Assembly (NCBI GenBank): GCA_002381185.1
Contig: DFOA01000062.1
Location: forward strand, 1 to 27,907
Length of the DNA stretch: 27,907 nucleotides
DNA from: Firmicutes bacterium UBA3553
Lineage (GTDB): Bacteria; Bacillota; Clostridia; Tissierellales; Sedimentibacteraceae
Direction of reading: 5' to 3'
Shown here: positions 17,201 through 23,735 of the stretch, piece after piece
Numbering within the stretch: the stretch's first letter is position 1
How the letters are laid out: each line of letters begins with the position of its first letter
The notes under the pieces: model-generated
Told to the model about the DNA's origin: nothing
Databases searched by the model: none
Seen by the model: only the letters and a program-made list of their open reading frames with translations
Program-made: the position numbers and the translations under genes

Positions 17201-17869
17201 GTATTGATACATCCATCCTATAATTTCAACTTGGTCTTTATAGTCATCTTCATCGACGGAAGCCACCAAGACACTTATTATAGAGTTTTCCACCAATAAA
17301 TTGTCAGGCAGAAGAAGTTCCGTATAGTCGGATATTTCCTCAAATGCCATGGGCATGATTTTACCTAATTGATTGCATTGTTTGATTAGGAGGTATCTGA
17401 ACAAATCTTCTGTATCATTAGCATCCATTAGTCTGTTTATTATTTCTATATGCTCATTATATTCTTTAAGGTTTAGATCAAAATCTATATTTAACGCTTC
17501 TCTTATAATGTCCGGATCTCTTTTTCCTTCTTTAGAAGACAAAACTCTCACACCGGATGGCAGGTAATCATTAACCTCCATAAAGCGAAGAGCAATAAAC
17601 CTGTTGAACCATGTATATACAACTTCTTCTACAATCTGCTCATAGCCTTTTTCTTTTATCTTGGAAATCAGTTTTTCTCTTTGCTTAACCTCATATTTTT
17701 TATATATCTTGCTGTTATTTAACCCTTGAATCCTGAACCCTCCTTCAAAGGTTTCGATTTCTTTAATTTCTTTATTTGTAATACCTAGTTCATACATTTT
17801 TTGGGTAACATCTTCTATAAGTTTGTTTCTTGCTCTTACAGCAAAGTTTTTTACAGCGGACTTGTTCAT
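14228..17869 (-). CDS. pglX: PglX, BREX adenine-specific DNA methyltransferase
   Basis: PglX methylates an adenine in a short non-palindromic site, marking host DNA and setting the specificity of BREX. At 1213 residues it has the usual length. The S-adenosylmethionine motif is DPCMGSGH (about 329-336), and the catalytic motif NPPY (514-517) sits in YDVVVTNPPYMGGNGMSS; GLDIDDRAGQLSYFAL between them is also typical. The C-terminal half carries the target-recognition region. The start has AGGGAG six bases upstream and lies 12 bp after brxC. Only the adjoining genes differ from a standard operon: the SEFIR gene follows instead of pglZ. The gene appears intact. Confidence 0.96.
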   Translation of the reverse strand: MNKSAVKNFAVRARNKLIEDVTQKMYELGITNKEIKEIETFEGGFRIQGLNNSKIYKKYEVKQREKLISKIKEKGYEQIVEEVVYTWFNRFIALRFMEVNDYLPSGVRVLSSKEGKRDPDIIREALNIDFDLNLKEYNEHIEIINRLMDANDTEDLFRYLLIKQCNQLGKIMPMAFEEISDYTELLLPDNLLVENSIISVLVASVDEDDYKDQVEIIGWMYQYYISEKKDEVFAELKKNVKLNKDTIPAATQLFTPQWVVKYMVENSLGRLWLTHCPSGMACGNSEDALRELWTYYIDEAEQASEVEISLNDFTKQFKFEDPTQIKVIDPCMGSGHILVYAFDVLYQIYLSQGYSERDIPNLILQSNLYGLDIDDRAGQLSYFALMIKARSYNRRFFRQDIIPQPTVYAIPEINISNFDLEKWFGVNMAENKRKVAFADLEYLVELFSKGKEYGSAMKIEREIDFNNLREYIHDFAIKQISIDDTDFMTQVEDFDRIVDVAEILAAKYDVVVTNPPYMGGNGMSSLLAEFVKKYYPYSKSDMSTVFMEKTLELCNPHGYMAMINIPVWMFLSSYEKLREQLLLNRTFINLLHMGRGIFGADFGTTAFVIKASYQAKYVGTYRKLYSRQGAVDNMEKKLDFFFSDYGKYLICQDNFFAVPSFTIAYSASTELLNAFKDGKRIDTFADPKQGLATADNSRFLRFWQEVDFNKCGFLMSQDEAKKSRAKWFPYNKGGGFKKWYGNNEYVINWENDGLELRNFKGSVIRSPQYYFRECLTWCKVTISGFSMRYIPEGFLFDVAGCSLFSTRERMNYVLAFANSKVNAYILSIISPTVNYEVGHVASLPIVGTTNERIEALVTQNITISRTDWDSFETSWDFKRHPLIKFKQSNALWGEPTDEDFRNNGSIYLSYKAWETFKELQFFQLKSNEEELNRIFIDIYGLQDELTPEVEDKDITIRKADREREIKSFISYAVGCMFGRYSLDEEGLIYAGGEFDINRYKKFIPTTDNVLVIADDDYFEEDIVNRFVEFVKITFGEEPLEKNLDYIAETLGVKTGETSRQAIRRCFLKDFYKDHVKIYQKRPIYWQFDSGRQNGFKALIYMHRYDSSTAAGVRVDYLHKLQKKYEAEAGRLNKMLESDLPARDAAAAKKKRDKINKQIQECLEYDQVIAHVANLKINIDLDDGVAVNYEKFQNVEVPQGEGKRPLKLDLLAKI

Positions 17870-17881
17870 GCCTGTCTCCCT

Positions 17882-20800
17882 CTAAATCAATTTGAGTTTT
17901 GTATTCTCTTTCAGTTGTTCTTTCAGAGTCTTTCTTATTTGTTCAACAACCTGGTCAATATCAGATTCCGTCTCAATTGTTTTCGCACCGTGAAGCATAT
18001 TGGCAATGCTTATATTTACGGTTTTCTTGAGAATATATGTACCTTCTCCTTCAAAAACTGCTTCCGCACCTGTATCAAATTGTGGTATCCTCTTCATTTT
18101 TTCTTTGTCTATTTCATCGAAGCAGCGTATTTTAATCCTATCGGATTCTTCCTTCATAGCAATTGCTTCATAGAAATTGTTGGCACTGTCCAGACGGTTC
18201 AGCAGATTATTAAACCTCTCCCTGAATTTCGGCTGTAATTCATCCTTAAAATCATATTTATCAAGTTCATCAAGAGCCTTCCGGAAATCACTTTCGATTA
18301 CATTGCGTACCGGCTTACATTCTACTTCAAGCAGCTTAACAAGACTGTCTGTAAACTCATCAATTAAGCCCGGCAATCTGTGAATTTGTGAATAAGGTTC
18401 TTTTGATTTAACTATACTTTGAATTTCTTCAACGACTTTGATTGTATCTCTGTCTACAACATACGTCCTGTTTTTTTCATAAATTTCAAGTTTGACCACT
18501 GCCTTGTCAAACTGCTCTCTTTGATTCTTAAAAAATTTTTTAATATCAAAAATATCTTCTTCATATCTGAGCAAATCATCTTTTAATTCATATAATTTTT
18601 CATAAAATTCTTTAGTATCTTTTATTTTTATTATTTCCTCAAACAGTTTTTCACCGTTTTCCAGAATTTCTTTACCTGGATAAGGTCTGTTACCTCTGTA
18701 CTCCTCGATTAAAAATTTAATACCGTAATCTTTTGTATCTCTGTTGCTTTTAGTGAGTTCGCTTTTACAAAAATCCTTAAATCTCTCCATCAGACCGTCT
18801 TCGTCATTTGGCATTGATGTTTGACTGAACAATTCTTTTGCCAGCTCTTTTACGTTGTTAATATATTTCGCAGGCGTCTTCATCCTCTTTTTTACAACTA
18901 ACCTGTCCTGATGCTCTTTTTTAGTCAGGTAATTAATTAAATCCTTATCATGAATATTCAAGTATTCGACACCCAATTGCAACTTTATTTCCTGCATCCT
19001 AAACAATCTCAGCACAATACCGCCTATATCTAATTCTTTCCATCCGTAAGGAGCCTTTGAATAGAGTGATATAATTGATTTAATTGTCATTGGAATGTTT
19101 CTTTCGGTATTTCTTTCTATATACCCGTTGACTTCATCTGCCGCCAGTTTGTTTGGAACATCATCTGTCAGTTTCATCTGCATGTCATTATCTGTTAATA
19201 TATCATACAAATCTTTATTGGACTCAACAAAAGTATTAATGTAGTTTAACTTGTTGTACATGCCCTCAATAAGAAGTTTAAAGCCTTCATTAATTCTTTC
19301 CATTGGATGTTTAGCCTTAATATCCAATTTTTGTGAATTAGCGTAAAAATCCGCTGATTTTATTGCTTCTGTCAACAAACTCCTGACTCTTTCCTTCCTT
19401 TCTTCAACTTCTCTTCCTTTTCTTACCTTTATTTCCTCTATTTCAGCGGTAGCCTTTGTTCCGCTTTTTCTGAGTATATATGTCTGTATTTTTAATATTT
19501 CTTCCATTTCCTCTAAATAAGTGGTATCCATAGGAAGTTTCATTATTAAATTATTTTCTCTTGAAGCCATTAATTTTAATTCCTGCTCGTTAAGTTCCAC
19601 CCCTGTATCATAATATGGAGTTATAACCTTCATGCCTGTTTCATATTTCTGCACAGACAGCAGCCTATCATCAATTATTTTATTGAAATCGAAAAAATAC
19701 CTTGCATTGTATCTATATTTTTTTTCATCGTATATGTCATCAAATATATATTCGCCGATTTTTAATATGGTTTCGCCCATATCAACGGCTACATTCTTGA
19801 TTTCTTTGTTTATATCCTGCTCTTCATTTGTAAGGAAAATATATTCATTTCCGTTTTTCTGTATAAGTGTTTCCTTTAACAGCCTCTTTAATGATTCTTC
19901 TATCTGCTTTTTAAGTTCTATTTTATCCTCATCTATGTTCTTGGCCATTAATGTTGCAAGGTTTTCAATGTTGGAAGGCATCTCTTTCACATATTTTACT
20001 AAAAACAGCAATTTTAATACTTCAACATCATTTTTTTTAAGATTATCATTGTCTTCCGCTCTTAATATCACTGTCCGTATATTTGAATCCAGAAATGCTT
20101 CAACTGTATCGTAAAATGCTGAAAACGGAATTAGCGCACCTGTTTCCGAAGCACCATAGGCTACGGCGGATTCCTGAAAGGCACTGAGCAAAGACCTTTC
20201 TCCTTCCGACAGGTGTTTTCCGCTTGCCCCGTGAAGCCTTATTCCTGTAAATACAGATTGCAGCAAATTGAACTGATATGGTATAAACGGATATACCTGG
20301 GTAAAATCCTCTTCTGTCTTATATGCTTTCATTTCCGGTGTATCCGCTGAAAATGTAATAAGGTTCTTCAGTATTGATTCTTTGTCCTGATATAGAAGTT
20401 TTAGGGTTTCTTCGGCAGCAGTATTTTTCTTGAGAATTCTTTCCTTTATTACTTCATCCACATTGGCAGAAGACAGGTTGAGTCTTGTGTTGAACCGCCC
20501 CTGTATTTTTGAAAAGTCGTTTCCTTTGACTTTTGTGATTGAATCTATGTCCTGCTGGGATGTAACGATAACCCATGCTCTTCCGCCGCAATATGTCCCC
20601 AAATCTTCCACAACGGTCTGCAAATTAAGCATCAATTTAACGTCATCACCTATGTATTGTCCTATTTCATCAACTAAGAAAACCACATGATGGTTTCCAC
20701 CTTTTGCCTCTATGTATTCCTTTACCAAATTAGCAAATTTCTCTATGCTTAAAGTATAATTTTCTTCGGCCTTTGCGTACCAGTTCCTTGCGGACTCTTC

Positions 20801-21454
20801 ACTCATCTTTGTTGTTTCAGCCAATGCCTTTACGATATTATCTTCTTCAAAATAAAAATCTTCTCTTGAATCCTCCCATTTATTTCCGGATAGTTCTTCA
20901 AATTTTTCTTTAAATTTTTCATAGGAATTATCCTTTATCATCTGTCTCTCAAGTTCAGCGACCCAAGGAAGGGCGGCACTGAGTCCCTGCATTTCATTGA
21001 AGACTTTCATGAATACCTTAACAATTGCGTCCTTGTTTGATTTTGATGTAGAATCGGATTTGGAGTCAATATTGAACAGAATCACATCAGCACTTATATC
21101 ACCCGCAGCCTTTATATCCGCAAGCACCGAAGGGTCTTTGATTTTATCGTTAAAATAGTTAATCGCTTTATTGCCTTCAACTTCTTTATTTTCCAAGAGA
21201 TATGACAGTATTTTCAGGAAGTGTGATTTACCACTTCCGAAAAATCCTGAAATCCAGACTCCCATTTTATCTGTATATGAGTTTATGCCTTTTCTGTAAG
21301 CTTCAAAAAAACTATCGAAATGTTTGGACAATTCCCTCGTTACAACATATTCCTCAAGTTCCTGTCTGACATTATAATCGTCTTCTTGTCCGATTTTAAT
21401 GACGCCTTTGATATCTCTTTCAATGTCCTTATAAAACATCTTTTTTAATTGCAT
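17882..21454 (-). CDS. brxC: BrxC, large P-loop ATPase of BREX
   Basis: BrxC is the large ATPase of BREX (formerly PglY-like in other types), needed for both methylation and restriction. This copy has 1190 residues. Walker A is GFFGSGKS (70-77) within GVWISGFFGSGKSHFLKILS, and Walker B is VVFLVDEIGQY (about 257-267). The rest is long, charged and helical with coiled-coil-like stretches (for example around 980-1010), as in the family. AGAGGGG lies six bases before the ATG. It sits 15 bp after brxB and 12 bp before pglX, consistent with one transcript. No disruption is seen. Confidence 0.95.
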   Translation of the reverse strand: MQLKKMFYKDIERDIKGVIKIGQEDDYNVRQELEEYVVTRELSKHFDSFFEAYRKGINSYTDKMGVWISGFFGSGKSHFLKILSYLLENKEVEGNKAINYFNDKIKDPSVLADIKAAGDISADVILFNIDSKSDSTSKSNKDAIVKVFMKVFNEMQGLSAALPWVAELERQMIKDNSYEKFKEKFEELSGNKWEDSREDFYFEEDNIVKALAETTKMSEESARNWYAKAEENYTLSIEKFANLVKEYIEAKGGNHHVVFLVDEIGQYIGDDVKLMLNLQTVVEDLGTYCGGRAWVIVTSQQDIDSITKVKGNDFSKIQGRFNTRLNLSSANVDEVIKERILKKNTAAEETLKLLYQDKESILKNLITFSADTPEMKAYKTEEDFTQVYPFIPYQFNLLQSVFTGIRLHGASGKHLSEGERSLLSAFQESAVAYGASETGALIPFSAFYDTVEAFLDSNIRTVILRAEDNDNLKKNDVEVLKLLFLVKYVKEMPSNIENLATLMAKNIDEDKIELKKQIEESLKRLLKETLIQKNGNEYIFLTNEEQDINKEIKNVAVDMGETILKIGEYIFDDIYDEKKYRYNARYFFDFNKIIDDRLLSVQKYETGMKVITPYYDTGVELNEQELKLMASRENNLIMKLPMDTTYLEEMEEILKIQTYILRKSGTKATAEIEEIKVRKGREVEERKERVRSLLTEAIKSADFYANSQKLDIKAKHPMERINEGFKLLIEGMYNKLNYINTFVESNKDLYDILTDNDMQMKLTDDVPNKLAADEVNGYIERNTERNIPMTIKSIISLYSKAPYGWKELDIGGIVLRLFRMQEIKLQLGVEYLNIHDKDLINYLTKKEHQDRLVVKKRMKTPAKYINNVKELAKELFSQTSMPNDEDGLMERFKDFCKSELTKSNRDTKDYGIKFLIEEYRGNRPYPGKEILENGEKLFEEIIKIKDTKEFYEKLYELKDDLLRYEEDIFDIKKFFKNQREQFDKAVVKLEIYEKNRTYVVDRDTIKVVEEIQSIVKSKEPYSQIHRLPGLIDEFTDSLVKLLEVECKPVRNVIESDFRKALDELDKYDFKDELQPKFRERFNNLLNRLDSANNFYEAIAMKEESDRIKIRCFDEIDKEKMKRIPQFDTGAEAVFEGEGTYILKKTVNISIANMLHGAKTIETESDIDQVVEQIRKTLKEQLKENTKLKLI

Positions 21455-21469
21455 AGTAATCCCCTCTCG

Positions 21470-22048
21470 TTAACTCTCTATTAATTTGAATGCTCTATAA
21501 TAATTATCATCTTTTATTTCGTCAAACAACTTAAGTTCAAACCCGTCATACATTCCCGGGAAGAACATAATAACCGGAACGTCATCAATAGCAGAATGCA
21601 GCGAGTTCAATATCGTATGGGATCTTATTACGGGCCACGTCTTACCAACTCCGGTAATGAACACTATATCATCTTTTTCCGTTCTGCTGCTTATATATTC
21701 CACTACCATGTCATTTTTCTGGGTAAGCCTCAGAGTCTTTTTGATGGCATTGATTATATATTCCGTACCTTTTTCTTTATCCATCTCAAATATCTTGTCC
21801 AGATATCCCTTATCCTGAAGAATTTCCAATGTTATTTCATATAGGTCAAATTCCTTGATTTTAAAGCCGTAGTCGTCACTGTTTATTTTATCTTTTAAGA
21901 ACTTGATATGATTCCTGACAATTAACTCATCAGCAGGATTATAATCAAAGATATAATATCCTATTTCATTTCCCAGACCCTTGTTTTCCCTGAAACGTTT
22001 TTCCTGAATCTTGGAAAGAATCTTGTCTAATCTTTCATATATGTCCAT
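21470..22048 (-). CDS. brxB: BrxB (DUF1788)
   Basis: A 192-residue DUF1788 protein. The family pattern is clear in VFITGVGKTWPVIRSHTILN, followed by the FFPGMYDGFELKLFDE stretch and NYYRAFKL at the end. BrxB is a small core component of type 1 BREX required for defence, proposed to bridge PglZ and other members. Its start overlaps the last 14 bases of brxA and has AGGAG six bases upstream, so the two genes are translationally coupled. Length matches the family. Confidence 0.94.
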   Translation of the reverse strand: MDIYERLDKILSKIQEKRFRENKGLGNEIGYYIFDYNPADELIVRNHIKFLKDKINSDDYGFKIKEFDLYEITLEILQDKGYLDKIFEMDKEKGTEYIINAIKKTLRLTQKNDMVVEYISSRTEKDDIVFITGVGKTWPVIRSHTILNSLHSAIDDVPVIMFFPGMYDGFELKLFDEIKDDNYYRAFKLIES

Positions 22049-22643
22049 ATGCTTCTCCTGATATTGCCTCCAAATATGCCGTATCGCCTATATCTTTCAA
22101 ATGCTTGGCAACTTCCGTCTCTATTATCTGAGGGATAATTTGTACTTCTCTTTTTACTTTCTTTATAAATCCTGCCTCTGTTAAAATTCTCTTATATACC
22201 TGCCCCAGTTTATAAAATGTGTAATCTGTCCATGAAGAGATTTTTTCATCCTGCTCCGCTTTTCTCCTGAAAAAAATATCAAAGTCATTATCTTTTAAAA
22301 TATAGTCTTTTAAGATAATTTTTTCTTTATATACTTCTTTCATAAATTCAAAAAATAACCTGTCTGTTTTAAGAATGCTGTAGAGAGCCAATTGCTTGCT
22401 GGTCTGCAGGTTACCGCTAATTATTTTGTCTAATATATATTCGTCCAATATTTTAATTCTGTTAATCACAGTTGAAGCAATTTCTCTTTTCCTTGCTTCC
22501 GTTGTAACCGCAAATATATTTTCTTCTACTGCTTTATATTTTATATCATTATCGTTCAATCCCTGAATCTTCAAGGCTGATGCTTTTTTAAACTCTAAAT
22601 ATAAGTATGGTCTTGATTTTAATATTGATGTATACTCTAACAT
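22035..22643 (-). CDS. brxA: BrxA (DUF1819), DNA-binding BREX protein
   Basis: A 202-residue DUF1819 protein, first gene of the BREX operon. Family landmarks include the ANI/NusB-like helical body with TEARKREIASTVINRIKILD, LALYSILKTDRLFFEFM and SSWTDYTFYKLGQVYKRIL. BrxA homologues have been shown to bind DNA, and the gene is part of every type 1 operon. AGAGGAG lies 12 bases before the ATG. A promoter with a palindromic spacer lies about 40 bp upstream. No WYL-type BrxR regulator gene, often found just upstream, is present in the window. Confidence 0.94.
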   Translation of the reverse strand: MLEYTSILKSRPYLYLEFKKASALKIQGLNDNDIKYKAVEENIFAVTTEARKREIASTVINRIKILDEYILDKIISGNLQTSKQLALYSILKTDRLFFEFMKEVYKEKIILKDYILKDNDFDIFFRRKAEQDEKISSWTDYTFYKLGQVYKRILTEAGFIKKVKREVQIIPQIIETEVAKHLKDIGDTAYLEAISGEAYGHI

Positions 22644-22682
22644 AATTTGCCATCACTCCTCTTAAAATGGTCCACTTCTTAT

Positions 22683-22711
22683 ATTATAACATCAGCAATA
22701 CTGATTGTCTT
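22683..22711 (-). promoter_or_regulatory. BREX operon promoter with palindrome in its spacer
   Basis: Minus strand AAGACA (22711-22706), a 17-bp spacer, and a perfect TATAAT (22688-22683). The spacer contains ATCAG-TATTG-CTGAT (22691-22705), perfect 5-bp arms, well placed to be bound by a repressor. Transcription would begin about 35 bp before brxA. Confidence 0.65.
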
Positions 22712-22787
22712 TACCTTTTTATCAAAACTCCGATAAAAAACTGATATTTGGCTAAATTTAGAAAAAATCGCTTAATTAAATTTGTTG

Positions 22788-22816
22788 TTGGTTTATGCTT
22801 AAGGATATTGTAGAAT
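22788..22816 (+). promoter_or_regulatory. Promoter of the divergent small gene
   Basis: TTGGTT (22788-22793), a 17-bp spacer and TAGAAT (22811-22816). The -35 is weak, the -10 good. Transcription would start near 22823 and give a leader of about 89 nt containing the two overlapping inverted repeats described next. Confidence 0.45.
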
Positions 22817-22825
22817 GATAGAAAT

Positions 22826-22889
22826 GGCATAATAAGGCAATTATTTATCTTGTCTCACTATGCCTTTTTTCAATTCCGGACAAGATAAA
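22826..22889 (+). promoter_or_regulatory. Structured leader with mutually exclusive hairpins
   Basis: TTTATCTTGTC (22844-22854) and GACAAGATAAA (22879-22889) are perfect 11-bp arms. They interlock with a second pairing, AAGGCA (22834-22839) or GGCATA (22826-22831) with TATGCCTT (22859-22866), which is followed by T's to 22870 like a terminator. Both cannot form as simple hairpins at once, as in an attenuator or a pseudoknotted switch. Confidence 0.45.
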
Positions 22890-22911
22890 AATAAAAGCCG
22901 GAGATCTTAAA

Positions 22912-23199
22912 ATGAAAAAATTTATTGATTTTTTTTATGATTCTGAAATGAACGATTTATTGAAATCTGAGGGAATATCAACTTCCTTAGTTCAAAAAGT
23001 TATCATCAATTTTGTTGATAAAAACCTGCTTTCAGTTGGAACAGAAGAAGGAAATTTTCTTTTGCCATTTGTAAATGAAAACGGCAATAGATATACCCTC
23101 TATGGAAACTATAGAGTAGATTCATCGAAGTATATCTTTGAAGTTGAACTTCTTGGAATTTCAATAAAAAATACAAAAAACAATCCCTGCAGCATTTAG
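22912..23199 (+). CDS. Small protein of unknown function divergent from BREX
   Basis: A 95-residue protein I do not recognise. It has GGAG eight bases before the ATG, its own putative promoter and structured leader, and a strong terminator, so it looks like a real monocistronic gene. The N-terminal half is helical (KKFIDFFYDSEMNDLLKSEG, then VQKVIINFVDK), the second half is strand-rich (NRYTLYGNYRVDSSKYIFEV). No signal peptide or membrane segment is evident. Its last four codons and stop lie inside the terminator hairpin. Standing between the BREX promoter and the transposon end, it might be a regulator or a small accessory factor; this is a guess from position. Confidence 0.65.
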   Translation: MKKFIDFFYDSEMNDLLKSEGISTSLVQKVIINFVDKNLLSVGTEEGNFLLPFVNENGNRYTLYGNYRVDSSKYIFEVELLGISIKNTKNNPCSI

Positions 23200-23214
23200 G
23201 CAGGGATTGTTTTT
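23180..23214 (+). terminator. Rho-independent terminator of the small gene
   Basis: ACAATCCCTGC (23180-23190), a 9-nt loop, GCAGGGATTGT (23200-23210), then TTTT. The 11-bp perfect stem with flanking A and T tracts can also work in the opposite direction. The stop codon TAG (23197-23199) lies in the loop. Confidence 0.88.
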
Positions 23215-23577
23215 ATTGACTTTAATACAAATATCAAATTATGATATTTGTAAAATAGAGCCTTCGCTTAATTTTCAATTATTTTAACTAAATCATACTT
23301 ATCTAAATATTTAGAAATTACAATTCCTTCGATTTTTTCAGTTACAAAAAAGTCGTCCGAAAAAGCACCCTTTTCTGTATCCTTTATTTCAAAAAAGCAC
23401 ATCAAAAATTACAATAAAGTCCTCCGAAAAAGAGCAAATACAGGAATAAGTATGCGGTTGTTTAGGGTTAAGGATTTAGGTGTAAGAAATTAAGAAATCA
23501 CCCTAAATGTCAAGGAGAAATTCAATATCATTTTCCATTTTGTTTTCCATTCAAAATAAAAAAATCATGTATAAACC
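23215..23577. other. Gene-free stretch inside the transposon end
   Basis: No gene is supported. It holds a perfect 11-bp inverted repeat with a 5-nt loop (TACAAATATCA/TGATATTTGTA, 23226-23252) and the two TnsB-site-like motifs listed separately. The rest is AT-rich. Confidence 0.6.
23344..23427 (+). repeat. Two inverted copies of the transposon-end motif
   Basis: ACAAAAAAGTCGTCCGA (23344-23360) and ACAATAAAGTCCTCCGA (23411-23427), 67 bp apart. Both match the motif found three times in the 96-bp repeat but point the other way, as expected for widely spaced TnsB sites of a left end. No terminal TGT was found at the proper distance to the left, so the end may be truncated or divergent. Confidence 0.55.
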
Positions 23578-23608
23578 GGAAATTTATCCGTCTTGATACA
23601 TGATTTTT
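23560..23608. repeat. Inverted repeat across the inner edge of the transposon end
   Basis: AAAAATCATGTAT (23560-23572) and ATACATGATTTTT (23596-23608), 13-bp perfect arms, with a smaller CGGA-AATTTA-TCCG hairpin between. Transcribed from the left it ends in T's and could act as a terminator insulating the element from glmS. The first copy of the 96-bp repeat contains only the right part within this window. Confidence 0.55.
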
Positions 23609-23673
23609 AGGTCAACTTTTTTGTCACTCGGACAACTTTATTGTCATTCGGACGAGTTTATTGTGAGTATACA
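23578..23673. repeat. Right copy of 96-bp direct repeat, Tn7-type right end next to glmS
   Basis: Identical to 1-96. Read from the glmS side it starts TGTATACTCACAATAAACTC and carries three tandem motifs of about 21 bp, the close spacing known for Tn7 right ends. Its outer end lies 23 bp from the glmS stop codon, the right distance and orientation for a TnsD-type insertion at attTn7. Confidence 0.8.
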
Positions 23674-23735
23674 CATCTGTCATAATTCTCCTCAGTTTAT
23701 TCAACTGTTACTGATTTTGCCAGATTTCTCGGTTT
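23674..23735 (-). other. attTn7-like target site at the 3' end of glmS
   Basis: The last codons of glmS (encoding KPRNLAKSVTVE) form the conserved sequence recognised by TnsD in Tn7. The 23 bp from the stop codon to the transposon end include the presumed 5-bp target (CATCT, 23674-23678). The matching duplication at a left end was not found in the window. Confidence 0.65.

Noticed and set aside
23204..23673. CRISPR-like repeats near the right border
   Set aside because: The repeated units are adjacent or unevenly spaced without unique spacers and match transposon-end motifs instead; no cas genes are present.
1..23673. Prophage or conjugative element as the carrier
   Set aside because: No integrase, capsid, terminase, relaxase or type IV secretion genes are visible, and the island ends at a glmS Tn7-type site rather than a tRNA.
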